A stretch of 64,000 nucleotides of DNA, from NCBI RefSeq assembly GCF_014648875.1, contig NZ_BMRY01000001.1, forward strand, positions 124,001 through 188,000, given 5' to 3'. The stretch's first letter is position 1; every line of letters begins with the position of its first letter. Positions 16,322 to 23,835 of this stretch are shown in pieces. The notes under the pieces are model-generated. The model was given only the letters and a program-made list of their open reading frames with translations, was not told the DNA's origin and made no database searches. This DNA comes from Streptomyces parvus. GTDB taxonomy: Bacteria; Actinomycetota; Actinomycetes; Streptomycetales; Streptomycetaceae. The position numbers were made by a program, and so were the translations under genes.

Positions 16322-16945
16322 TCAGGCGTCCTTCAGAAGCGTCGTCAGGAGGGCGATGCTTTCCTCCGCCGACAGCATCGGCCGCTGCTCCATCCAGAAG
16401 TGCTGGACGTCCCACGCCACCTCGGCGTTGTAGACGGCGACAACGTTGCCGACCACCGCGACGTTCACCGCGACGACGACGGCGACACACGCCCCGGTGC
16501 TGCCGTCCCCGCTCCTCTCGATGAACTTGACGTGGTTCTTGAGAAGCGCCGAGGTGTGGTCCAGTGCTGCTTCGACCCGTCGGGGGTCGCCGCTGCGGAG
16601 GTCCGCCGATAGCCCGGCGAAGAAGCCCGGCTCGCTCTTCTCCATGACGTCCATCAGCTTGCCGACCGCGGCCACGGACTTGACGCTGCGGTTCTCCTTG
16701 AGCGTCTCCTTCGAACTCCGGTAGTAGCCGCCCGCGATGAGGCTGTCGGCCACCCGTCCCTGAGTGAAGACCAGGCCGCCGAACAGGGCGCGGCCGTCCT
16801 CCTTCGCCGATGCGGCCTTCTTGACCGCCAGGGCGGCCGGCGGGGCCGTCTGCGACGCGGACGCGTGAGCGGTGCCGACGACACCGGCTCCCAGGGCGAC
16901 GGCCGCCGCCAGGGCGGTGGCGATCACCTTCGGTGAGAACTGCAC
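16322..16945 (-). CDS. SdpC-like peptide-toxin precursor (sporulation-delaying-protein family)
   Basis: 207 residues from GTG 16945, preceded 7 nt upstream by GGGAGG; an in-frame ATG at 16960 is poorly spaced from AAAGGAA. Residues 1-30 are a classic signal peptide (MQFSPKVIATALAAAVALGA to AHASA). A helical pro-region carries GRALFGGLVFTQGRVADSL, resembling the family motif before the toxin segment. Residues 152-172 (ACVAVVVAVNVAVVGNVVAV) form a Val/Ala-rich hydrophobic stretch led by the only cysteine, C153, followed by aromatic YNAEVAWDVQHFW. B. subtilis SdpC is 203 residues with its hydrophobic toxin in the C-terminal half. By analogy the product is a secreted membrane-collapsing peptide. 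No other gene shares its promoter region. Confidence 0.8.
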   Translation of the reverse strand: MQFSPKVIATALAAAVALGAGVVGTAHASASQTAPPAALAVKKAASAKEDGRALFGGLVFTQGRVADSLIAGGYYRSSKETLKENRSVKSVAAVGKLMDVMEKSEPGFFAGLSADLRSGDPRRVEAALDHTSALLKNHVKFIERSGDGSTGACVAVVVAVNVAVVGNVVAVYNAEVAWDVQHFWMEQRPMLSAEESIALLTTLLKDA

Positions 16946-17291
16946 AGGAATGCCTCCCATTTCCTTTCCATGCCCACCGCCGCACCGTCCCGCGACCACG
17001 TCCGGGAACGCTGTACCGGCGTGGCTCCGCGTCGAGCGGACGTCAGGCGGAGGACGGCGGGTGAGCGACCATGGGGGCAACCAAAGCAGCCGACCGGAGA
17101 CCGGGGTACCCACCAGAAAGGGGGGTACCCCGCGCGCCCCGGCCTTCGTACGCTCCCGGCGGCCGGACGCACCGGTCCGGGCGCGATGACCGCAGGTCCG
17201 GGGCGGGCCGGGCGCTCATTCCGACACGAGGAACCGGCGGCGCCGCCCACCGCGCCGCGCACGACGCCGGACCCGGCCGCCGCGCACGACG
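16946..17291. promoter_or_regulatory. Region upstream of the sdpC-like gene
   Basis: About 345 bp between the icmA terminator and the toxin gene; it must hold the toxin promoter. The clearest element is a pair of GGTACC-centred repeats at 17103-17131. I found no convincing coding sequence or sigma-70-like promoter. Confidence 0.45.
17103..17131. promoter_or_regulatory. Inverted GGGGTACCC pair, operator candidate for the sdp-like locus
   Basis: GGGGTACCC (17103-17111) and GGGTACCCC (17123-17131) are exact reverse complements separated by 11 bp, and each is itself nearly palindromic around GGTACC. The centres lie 20 bp apart, about two helical turns, 160-185 bp upstream of the toxin start. Confidence 0.45.
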
Positions 17292-17325
17292 AAGCGCTCG
17301 ACCGGGAAACCCCGGCCGAGCGCTT
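17292..17325 (-). terminator. Terminator of icmA
   Basis: 15-bp arms with one mismatch (17292-17306 and 17311-17325, AAGCGCTCG paired with CGAGCGCTT plus CCGGG/CCCGG) around AAAC, starting 29 nt beyond the icmA stop. It isolates the sdp-like locus from icmA transcription. Confidence 0.65.
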
Positions 17326-17353
17326 GTCCGACCCGACGCTCTCCTGACAAGGC

Positions 17354-19054
17354 TCAGAAGCCCGGCGGCTCCGTGTAGACGCCCCACTCGTCGCGCAGCA
17401 CCCCGCAGATCTCGCCGAGCGTGGCCTCGGCCCGTACGGCGTCGAGCATCGGCGCGATCATGTTGGAGCCGTCGCGGGCGGCGGCCAGCATCGCGTCGAG
17501 GGCGGCGGTGACCTTGGCGTCGTCGCGGGCGGCCTTGCGGTCGGCGAGCTGGCTGACCTGGTCGCGCTCGACCTCGTGGCTGACCCGGAGGATCTCCAGG
17601 TCGCCGGTGACCGAGCCGTGGTGGACGTTCACGCCGACGACCCGCTTGTCGCCCTTCTCCAGGGCGCGCTGGTACTGGAAGGCGGACTCGGCGATCTCGC
17701 CGGTGAACCAGCCGTCCTCGATGCCGCGCAGGATGCCGGAGGTCATCGGCCCGATGGGGTGCTGCCCGTCGGGGTGGGCCCGGGTGCCGCGCTCCCTGAT
17801 CTGGTCGAAGATCTTCTCGGCGTCGGCCTCGATCCGGTCGGTGAGCTGCTCGACGTACCAGGAGCCGCCCAGCGGGTCGGCCACGTTGGCGACGCCGGTC
17901 TCCTCCATCAGCACCTGCTGGGTGCGCAGCGCGATCTCGGCGGCCTGCTCGGAGGGGAGCGCGAGGGTCTCGTCGAGGGCGTTGGTGTGGAGCGAGTTCG
18001 TGCCGCCGAGGACGGCGGAGAGCGCCTCCACGGCGGTGCGGACGACGTTGTTGTACGGCTGCTGCGCGGTGAGGGAGACCCCGGCGGTCTGGGTGTGGAA
18101 GCGGAGCCACTGCGCCTTGTCGGTCTTCGCGCCGTACGTCTCCTTCATCCAGCGGGCCCAGATGCGGCGGGCGGCGCGGAACTTGGCGATCTCCTCGAAG
18201 AAGTCGAGGTGGGCGTCGAAGAAGAAGGAGAGGCCGGGGGCGAAGGTGTCGACGTCGAGACCGCGTGAGAGGCCCAGCTCCACGTAGCCGAAGCCGTCGG
18301 CCAGGGTGTACGCCAGCTCCTGCGCGGCCGTGGCTCCGGCCTCGCGGATGTGGTAGCCGGAGACCGAGAGCGGCTTGTAGGCGGGGATGGAGGCGGCGCA
18401 GTGCTCCATCAGGTCGCCGATGAGGCGCAGGTGGGGCTCGGGCTGGAAGAGCCACTCCTTCTGCGCGATGTACTCCTTGAAGATGTCGGTCTGGAGGGTG
18501 CCGTTGAGCACGCCCGGATCGACGCCCTGGCGCTCGGCGGCGACCAGGTACATGCAGAAGACGGGGACGGCCGGGCCGCTGATCGTCATGGAGGTGGTGA
18601 CGTCGCCGAGGGGGATGTCTCCGAAGAGGATCTCCATGTCGGCGGCGGAGTCGATGGCGACCCCGCAGTGGCCGACCTCGCCGAGCGAGCGCGGGTCGTC
18701 GGAGTCGCGGCCCATCAGCGTCGGCATGTCGAAGGCGACGCTGAGGCCGCCGCCGCCCGCCGCGAGGATCATCTTGTAGCGCTCGTTGGTCTGCTGTGCG
18801 TTGCCGAAGCCGGCGAACTGGCGGATCGTCCACGTACGGCCCCGGTAGCCGGTGGGGTGGAGTCCGCGGGTGAAGGGGTACTCCCCCGGCCAGCCGATCC
18901 GCTCGAATCCCTCGTACGTGTCGCCGGGGCGGGGCCCGTACGCGGGCTCCACCGGATCCCCGGAGAGCGTGGTGAAGTCCGCGTCACGCTTGCGGGCCTT
19001 GTCGTAACGGGCCTGCCAGCGGAGGCGGCCTTCCTCGATCGCGTCAGCGTCCAT
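17354..19054 (-). CDS. icmA: Isobutyryl-CoA mutase large subunit
   Basis: Coenzyme-B12-dependent carbon-skeleton rearrangement of isobutyryl-CoA and n-butyryl-CoA, supplying precursors for fatty acids and polyketides. The 566-residue protein contains only the substrate-binding TIM barrel and lacks the B12-binding domain, which belongs to the separate small subunit IcmB, not in this window. Two specificity residues reported for Streptomyces IcmA are in place: Phe80 (WTIRQFAGF) and Gln198 (EYIAQKEWL), where methylmalonyl-CoA mutase has Tyr and Arg. AFDMPTLMGRDSDDP and GLSRGLDVDTFAPGLSFFF are typical. A 24-bp palindrome ends 8 bp upstream of the start codon, implying tight operator control. Confidence 0.95.
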   Translation of the reverse strand: MDADAIEEGRLRWQARYDKARKRDADFTTLSGDPVEPAYGPRPGDTYEGFERIGWPGEYPFTRGLHPTGYRGRTWTIRQFAGFGNAQQTNERYKMILAAGGGGLSVAFDMPTLMGRDSDDPRSLGEVGHCGVAIDSAADMEILFGDIPLGDVTTSMTISGPAVPVFCMYLVAAERQGVDPGVLNGTLQTDIFKEYIAQKEWLFQPEPHLRLIGDLMEHCAASIPAYKPLSVSGYHIREAGATAAQELAYTLADGFGYVELGLSRGLDVDTFAPGLSFFFDAHLDFFEEIAKFRAARRIWARWMKETYGAKTDKAQWLRFHTQTAGVSLTAQQPYNNVVRTAVEALSAVLGGTNSLHTNALDETLALPSEQAAEIALRTQQVLMEETGVANVADPLGGSWYVEQLTDRIEADAEKIFDQIRERGTRAHPDGQHPIGPMTSGILRGIEDGWFTGEIAESAFQYQRALEKGDKRVVGVNVHHGSVTGDLEILRVSHEVERDQVSQLADRKAARDDAKVTAALDAMLAAARDGSNMIAPMLDAVRAEATLGEICGVLRDEWGVYTEPPGF

Positions 19055-19061
19055 ACTTCAA

Positions 19062-19085
19062 ATTTACTAGGACGTCCTAGTAAAT
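19062..19085. promoter_or_regulatory. 24-bp perfect palindrome over the icmA promoter region
   Basis: Half-sites ATTTACTAGGAC (19062-19073) and GTCCTAGTAAAT (19074-19085) are exact reverse complements with no spacer. The site ends 8 bp from the icmA start codon, so a bound repressor would block initiation. The nearest regulator gene is the MarR protein at 19576-20085. Confidence 0.75.
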
Positions 19086-19147
19086 GTCGATGGCAAACCG
19101 CCCGGCGCTTTGTGCGCGGGGCGGTCGGGTGTGCCGGAGGTACCGGG

Positions 19148-19474
19148 TCAGACCTTCGCGGGAGCCGGGGCCGGGTCGGTGACCAGGGCGCGGGCCTCGC
19201 GGCTGACCTTCGGTTCGACGAAGAACGAGGCGAAGGGGATGCAGCCCGCGGCCAGCACCCACAGGAGCTTGCCGAAGGGCCACTTCGCCTTGGAGCCGAG
19301 ATCGAAGGCGAAGACGACGTAGACGATGAACAGCACGCCGTGGATCTGGGAGATCAGCATGGTGTCGCCGGTCTCGAAGCCGTACTTCGCGATGATCGCC
19401 ACCGTGAAGACGAGCAGCCAGATGGCGGTGACGTAGGCCATCACCCGGTAGCGGGTGAGCACGTTCTGTTTCAT
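19148..19474 (-). CDS. DUF3817 integral membrane protein
   Basis: 108 residues from ATG 19474. Three hydrophobic segments: VMAYVTAIWLLVFTVAIIAK, ISQIHGVLFIVYVVFAFDLG and KLLWVLAAGCIPFASFFVE, with an Ala/Pro-rich tail. The pattern (IHGVLFIVYVVF, then SKAKWPFGKLLW) is the DUF3817 signature, also seen in the gene at 29950-30300. Function unknown. It lies between marR and the icmA operator; a 101-bp gap separates it from marR, so co-transcription is possible. Confidence 0.88.
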   Translation of the reverse strand: MKQNVLTRYRVMAYVTAIWLLVFTVAIIAKYGFETGDTMLISQIHGVLFIVYVVFAFDLGSKAKWPFGKLLWVLAAGCIPFASFFVEPKVSREARALVTDPAPAPAKV

Positions 19475-19575
19475 GGCATCGAGCGTAACCGGGCGTCCGG
19501 GGCGATCTTCGCGCGACCCCTCCCACCGGCCGAGCCTCGCCTCACGCAGATACGCCCCTCACGGGAAGGCCGCGC

Positions 19576-20085
19576 TCAGCGCTCCTCGAAGTCCTTGGCC
19601 GCGACCCGCAGCGGGCGCAGCATGGCGAAGATCTCGGCGCACTCCTCGGAGTCGTAGACCCCGAGGCCGAAGTCGACCGCGACCAGGTCCCGGGTGGCCG
19701 CCTCGACGACGTCGCGGCCCTTGTCCGTGATGGAGGCGAGGGTGCCGCGGCCGTCGTTGGGGTTCGGCCGCTTGTCGACCAGACCGGACTTGACCAGCCG
19801 GTCCACGGTGTTGGTGACCGAGGTGGGGTGCACCATCAGCCGCTCACCGATCTTGGACATCGGCAGTTCCCCGGCCTTGGAGAAGGTGAGCAGCACCAGC
19901 GCCTCGTACCGGGCGAAGGTCAGCCCGTACGGCTTGACGACGGCGTCGACCTCGGCGAGCAGGATCTGCTGGGCCCGCATGATCGAGGTGATCGCCCCCA
20001 TCGAGGGCACGGGTCCCCAGCGCTGCTGCCAGAGCTCGTCGGCGCGGGCGATGGGATCGAAGGGAAGGCTGAGCGGCTTCGGCAC
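19576..20085 (-). CDS. MarR-family transcriptional regulator
   Basis: 169 residues from GTG 20085 (first residues VPKPLSLPFDPIARADELW). Winged-helix core at about 50-115: ALVLLTFSKAGELPMSKIGE, LMVHPTSVTNTVDRLVKSGL and the wing DKRPNPNDGRGTLASITDKG. The long N-terminal extension (WQQRWGPVPSMGAITSIMRA) is typical of a Streptomyces subgroup often found near acyl-CoA metabolism genes. Downstream lie DUF3817 and icmA, whose promoter carries a palindrome suited to a MarR dimer. It is separated from the MFS gene stop by 10 bp, so it may be the second gene of an MFS-marR transcript. Confidence 0.92.
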   Translation of the reverse strand: MPKPLSLPFDPIARADELWQQRWGPVPSMGAITSIMRAQQILLAEVDAVVKPYGLTFARYEALVLLTFSKAGELPMSKIGERLMVHPTSVTNTVDRLVKSGLVDKRPNPNDGRGTLASITDKGRDVVEAATRDLVAVDFGLGVYDSEECAEIFAMLRPLRVAAKDFEER

Positions 20086-20095
20086 GGCAACGACC

Positions 20096-21505
20096 TTACC
20101 GACTGGTCACATGCCGGTCAGCCCCGTCTCGTCCTTCGGTATCGGACATCTGCCCGGGGGCCGTCCTGCGGACCTCCGCGACAAGCAGGAGCGCGCAGAC
20201 GGTACCGATGATTCCGGATCCGGCGACCACCTGGTGCACCGGGAAGAACTCGGCCGCGAGCCCCGCCAGCGCCATCCCGAGGCCCTGGACGGTCATCAGT
20301 CCGGCGGTGAGCAGGGTCATGGCCCGGCCGCGCAGTTCCTGGGGCACGGCGTCGACGAACCACTGGTCGAGCCCGATGACGTACGCGGCTCCCGCCCCGG
20401 CCAGCGCGAGGGCCGCCAGGGCGAGCGGCAGTCCGGGCCGGGCGGCGTACACGAGGAGCGGCAGCAGGCCGACGGCGGCGACCGGCAGGACGATCCGGGA
20501 GCGGTTACGGGGGCTGAGCGCGGACCCCACGAACAGTTCGGCCCCGATGTGCCCGACGGCCATCGCGCAGAGCAGCAGCCCGAGCGCAGCGGGCGGGGCC
20601 CCGATCGCGTCGGCGTACGGGGCGGCGAGCGCCTCGGGGGCCACGACGAACATCGCGGGCAGCCAGAACAGCAGCATCAGGGCGCGGATGCGGCGGTCGC
20701 CCAGGACGAGGCGGGCCCCGGAGAGCGACTCCTTGAGCAGGGCCCCGCCGCCGTCGCCGGTGGCGCGGGCGGGACGGTCCTGGGTGCCGAAGCGGAGGAG
20801 GACGGCCGAGCAGAGGAAGGTCACCACGGTGACGGTGATCGCGCCGCGCGGGGACAGCACGGTGAGCAGCACCCCGCCGGTTCCGAACCCGATGAGCATC
20901 GCGCTCTGCGAGACGATCCGCAGGAGGGAGCGGCCCAGGACGTAGAGGTCGCCCTCGCCGAGGATGTCGGTGAGCGCCGCCATCCGGGTCCCGGTGAAGA
21001 CGGGCGCGATCGCGGCGACCAGGCAGCGCAGGGCGAGGAGTCCGGCGACCGGGGTGGCGGGCACGAGCATCACGGCGACGCAGGCCGCGCAGAGCAGATC
21101 GCAGACGACCAGGACGCGGCGGGCCGGGTAACGGTCGGCGACCCCGGCGAAGAGGGTGCCGCCGACGATGTACGGGAGCAGCCCGAGCGCGAACGTCAGC
21201 GCGCTGAGCAGCGGGGAGCCGGTGAGGTCGTAGACGAGCACGGTGAGCGCGAGCTCGCTGACGACGACGCCGAGCAGCGAGAGCAGATGCGCGGCGAAGA
21301 CGGCCCGGAACTCGGCGACGGCGAAGACCGCGCGGTAGCCGCGCGGGGCGGCGGGCTCGGATTTCGGGGCGACGGGGCCCCGGAGCGTGGGCGCGGAGCC
21401 CGGGTCGGGGAGGGCGGCACGCTCCGGGGGCGGAGCCGGGGACTGCGCCGCCGGGGCGGGCGTGGTACAGGGGGTGTCCGCCGGGGCGGGGCTGTCGGTC
21501 GGCAT
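20096..21505 (-). CDS. MFS transporter
   Basis: 469 residues from ATG 21505. A Pro/Ala/Asp-rich cytoplasmic N terminus of about 55 residues precedes twelve predicted helices beginning FRAVFAAHLLSLLGVVVSEL. Hallmarks include the loop FAGVADRYPARRVLVVCDLL (motif A of drug exporters) and a second-half LFVGSALSPRNRSRIVLPVA. The family exports drugs or metabolites; the substrate is unknown. The gene is divergent from an ArsR/DUF5937 regulator 103 bp away, an arrangement typical of a repressor-exporter pair. Confidence 0.92.
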   Translation of the reverse strand: MPTDSPAPADTPCTTPAPAAQSPAPPPERAALPDPGSAPTLRGPVAPKSEPAAPRGYRAVFAVAEFRAVFAAHLLSLLGVVVSELALTVLVYDLTGSPLLSALTFALGLLPYIVGGTLFAGVADRYPARRVLVVCDLLCAACVAVMLVPATPVAGLLALRCLVAAIAPVFTGTRMAALTDILGEGDLYVLGRSLLRIVSQSAMLIGFGTGGVLLTVLSPRGAITVTVVTFLCSAVLLRFGTQDRPARATGDGGGALLKESLSGARLVLGDRRIRALMLLFWLPAMFVVAPEALAAPYADAIGAPPAALGLLLCAMAVGHIGAELFVGSALSPRNRSRIVLPVAAVGLLPLLVYAARPGLPLALAALALAGAGAAYVIGLDQWFVDAVPQELRGRAMTLLTAGLMTVQGLGMALAGLAAEFFPVHQVVAGSGIIGTVCALLLVAEVRRTAPGQMSDTEGRDGADRHVTSR

Positions 21506-21608
21506 GGGACGAGACTGGGGCCAGGACCCCCGCCCTCCGTAGACTTTCGGCTCAGGCCGAATGTTCAGCCCCGCGGGCCCGCGGGGGCTTCGCCGCGGAG
21601 GGAGAGGC

Positions 21609-22592
21609 GTGCCGTTCCAGCTGCACTTCAGCGAGAGCGACCTGCTGCGCTGCCGGTTCGCCCTGTCCCCGCTGTTCGAGACCCAGGAGGCCGTGCGCAC
21701 CCTGGCCCGTCCCCACCGGCACGGCTACCACCTGCCGTGGCTCCGCCGGATCCGGGAGGCGGCCGCGACCCTGGACCTGGAGCCGCTGTGGCTGCTGATG
21801 CCGGACGGCGGCCACAACCCGGACTTCATCTGCCCGCCGCCGATCGGCCCGTTCGCCACCTTCGACGAGGAGATCGCGGGCGTCCGGGCGGTCGACCCGG
21901 AGGTGGCGTGGGCGGACATGGCGCTGGCGCTGGCGGAACGGCCCGCCGCCCGGGAATCCGCGACGGGCCGGCGCCTGCTGGCCGATCCGGCACGGGCCGT
22001 GCAGGAGCTCGCCGATCTGCTGGAGCAGGTCTGGCGGACCCTGATCGAGCCGTACTGGCCCCGGCTGCGGGCCCTGCTGGAGGCGGACATCGCCTACCAC
22101 TCCCGGCGGCTGGCGGACAGCGGTCTGGAAGGGCTGCTGGGCGAGGTGAGCACCCAGCTGAGCTGGAACGGTTCGACGCTCACCGTGAAGGGGACGCGGG
22201 GCGACCACCACCAGGTGCTGGGCGGCCAGGGGCTGGTGCTGATGCCGAGCGTCTTCGTCTGGCCCGAGGTGGTCGGCGGCCACCTGGAGCCCTGGCAGCC
22301 CGGGCTGATCTACCCTGCGCGCGGGATCGGCGGGCTGTGGAGCGAGGCCGGGGAGCGGACGCCGGAAGCCCTCGCCCGGCTGCTGGGCCGGGTCCGGGCC
22401 GATGTGCTGTGCGCGCTGGACGAACCGGCCGGGACGAGTGCGCTGGCCCACCGGCTGGGCCTGGCCGCCTCGTCCGTCTCGGCCCATCTGTCCGTGCTGC
22501 GCGGGGCGGGGCTGCTGACCTCGCGGCGCTACGGCCACCAGGTGCTGTACGAGCGCACCCCGCTGGGGATCGCCCTGGCCGCCTCGGACTGA
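21609..22592 (+). CDS. ArsR-type winged-helix regulator with DUF5937 domain
   Basis: 327 residues from GTG 21609 (VPFQLHFSESDLLRCRFALS) with GGAG in front. The N-terminal two thirds match the DUF5937 sensor region (SPLFETQEAVRTLARP, LPWLRRIREAAATLDLEPLW). The C-terminal part is a winged helix (ADVLCALDEPAGTSALAHRL, GLAASSVSAHLSVLRGAGLL, TSRRYGHQVLYERTPLG), the reverse order to classical ArsR proteins. It is divergent from the MFS exporter gene, which it probably represses. The inducer is unknown and no metal-binding cysteines are present, so metal sensing is unlikely. Confidence 0.9.
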   Translation: MPFQLHFSESDLLRCRFALSPLFETQEAVRTLARPHRHGYHLPWLRRIREAAATLDLEPLWLLMPDGGHNPDFICPPPIGPFATFDEEIAGVRAVDPEVAWADMALALAERPAARESATGRRLLADPARAVQELADLLEQVWRTLIEPYWPRLRALLEADIAYHSRRLADSGLEGLLGEVSTQLSWNGSTLTVKGTRGDHHQVLGGQGLVLMPSVFVWPEVVGGHLEPWQPGLIYPARGIGGLWSEAGERTPEALARLLGRVRADVLCALDEPAGTSALAHRLGLAASSVSAHLSVLRGAGLLTSRRYGHQVLYERTPLGIALAASD

Positions 22593-22752
22593 GGGCGCGC
22601 CCGCGGACGTACGTACCGACGCGCCACGGATCCCGTCCGAGTGCCTGAAGACGCGTCACGGACGGTGTCGCACCACCACTCCCTGTAACCAATATGTCAC
22701 GATTGCCCCTGTTTCCCCGTGTCCGTGAGTCATCGCCGCCCGAGGGGTCTGG

Positions 22753-23802
22753 ATGTCCGGCCGCAGCATCGTCCCGCGCGCTCTCCCCCGTACCGTCCAC
22801 GTCCTGGCCGCCCTCGCCCTGGCGACCGCCCTCACCGCGGGGTGCTCGACGCCGCAGCCGCGCGTCACCGGGGCCGCCGAGGAGGGGGACGGACCCGTCC
22901 GGGGCGAACCCGCCCCGAGTGCGGCCTCCCCGTTCTGGGTCGACCCGGACAGCGACGCGGCCCGCCAGGTGCGCGCCTGGGAGAAGGAGGGGCGCGACGC
23001 GGAGGCGAAGATGCTGCGGCGGATCTCCGAGCGGCCGGTGGCCGACTGGCCCGCGTGGGACGACCCGGCCCCGGGGATCCGGTCCGCCGTGCGGTCCGCC
23101 GCCCGGACGAAGAAGACCGTGGTGCTCGTGGCGTACAACATCCCGCACCGCGACTGCGGGCTGTACTCCGCGGGCGGAGCGAAGGACGCGGACGCCTACC
23201 GTTCCTGGATCGGGGAGTTCGCGGGCGCCGTCGGGGACGCGCCCGCGACCGTGGTCCTGGAGCCGGACGCCCTCCCCCACATCACGGACGGCTGCACCCC
23301 GCCCGAGCACCACGCCGAGCGCTACCAGCTCCTCTCCGAGGCGGTGGACACCCTCAAGGCCCTCCCGAACACCAAGGTCTACCTGGACGCGGGCAACCCG
23401 GACTGGATCGACGAACCGGCCAAGATGGCGCAGCCGCTGCGGCAGGCGGGTGTCGAGCGGGCCGACGGCTTCTCGCTGAACGTCTCCAACTTCCAGTCGA
23501 ACGACAGCGTGAAGACGTACGCGGGACAGCTCTCCGACGCGGTGGGCGGCTCGCACTTCGTCATCGACACCAGCCGCAACGGCAAGGGCCCCCTGTCCGG
23601 GGGCCGTGAGGAAGCCTGGTGCAATCCGCCGGGCCGGGGGCTCGGCACGCCCCCGACCACCGACACCGGCGACGAGCGGCTCGACGCCTATCTGTGGATC
23701 AAGCGGCCGGGCGACTCCGACGGCACCTGCCGGGGCGGCCCGCCGGCCGGCGACTGGTGGCCGGAGTACGCCCTCGGCCTCGCCCGGCGCGCCGCCACCT
23801 GA
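22753..23802 (+). CDS. Lipoprotein glycoside hydrolase family 6 (endoglucanase-like)
   Basis: 349 residues from ATG 22753. The N terminus is a lipoprotein signal (VHVLAALALATALTAGC, lipobox LTAGC), so the enzyme should be anchored outside the membrane. GH6 landmarks are intact: VVLVAYNIPHRDCGLYSAGG (catalytic-Asp loop RDC), ATVVLEPDALPHI (second acidic site), VYLDAGNPDWI, VSNFQSND, FVIDTSRNGKGP and WCNPPGRGLGTPPTTDTG. It should cleave beta-1,4-glucan. In S. coelicolor a GH6 gene, cslZ, sits beside cslA-glxA (from memory). Here the GH6 gene points toward the sigma-glxA-cslA genes from the opposite strand, so it may trim the CslA product. Confidence 0.9.
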   Translation: MSGRSIVPRALPRTVHVLAALALATALTAGCSTPQPRVTGAAEEGDGPVRGEPAPSAASPFWVDPDSDAARQVRAWEKEGRDAEAKMLRRISERPVADWPAWDDPAPGIRSAVRSAARTKKTVVLVAYNIPHRDCGLYSAGGAKDADAYRSWIGEFAGAVGDAPATVVLEPDALPHITDGCTPPEHHAERYQLLSEAVDTLKALPNTKVYLDAGNPDWIDEPAKMAQPLRQAGVERADGFSLNVSNFQSNDSVKTYAGQLSDAVGGSHFVIDTSRNGKGPLSGGREEAWCNPPGRGLGTPPTTDTGDERLDAYLWIKRPGDSDGTCRGGPPAGDWWPEYALGLARRAAT

Positions 23803-23835
23803 GTCCTGTATCCCCGGACGACGCGCGACGCGCTC

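Noticed and set aside
19694..22648. Long forward open frame across marR, MFS and the ArsR gene
   Set aside because: It crosses genes on both strands, and its composition (Arg/Gly/Asp/Gln-rich) is typical of a shadow frame.
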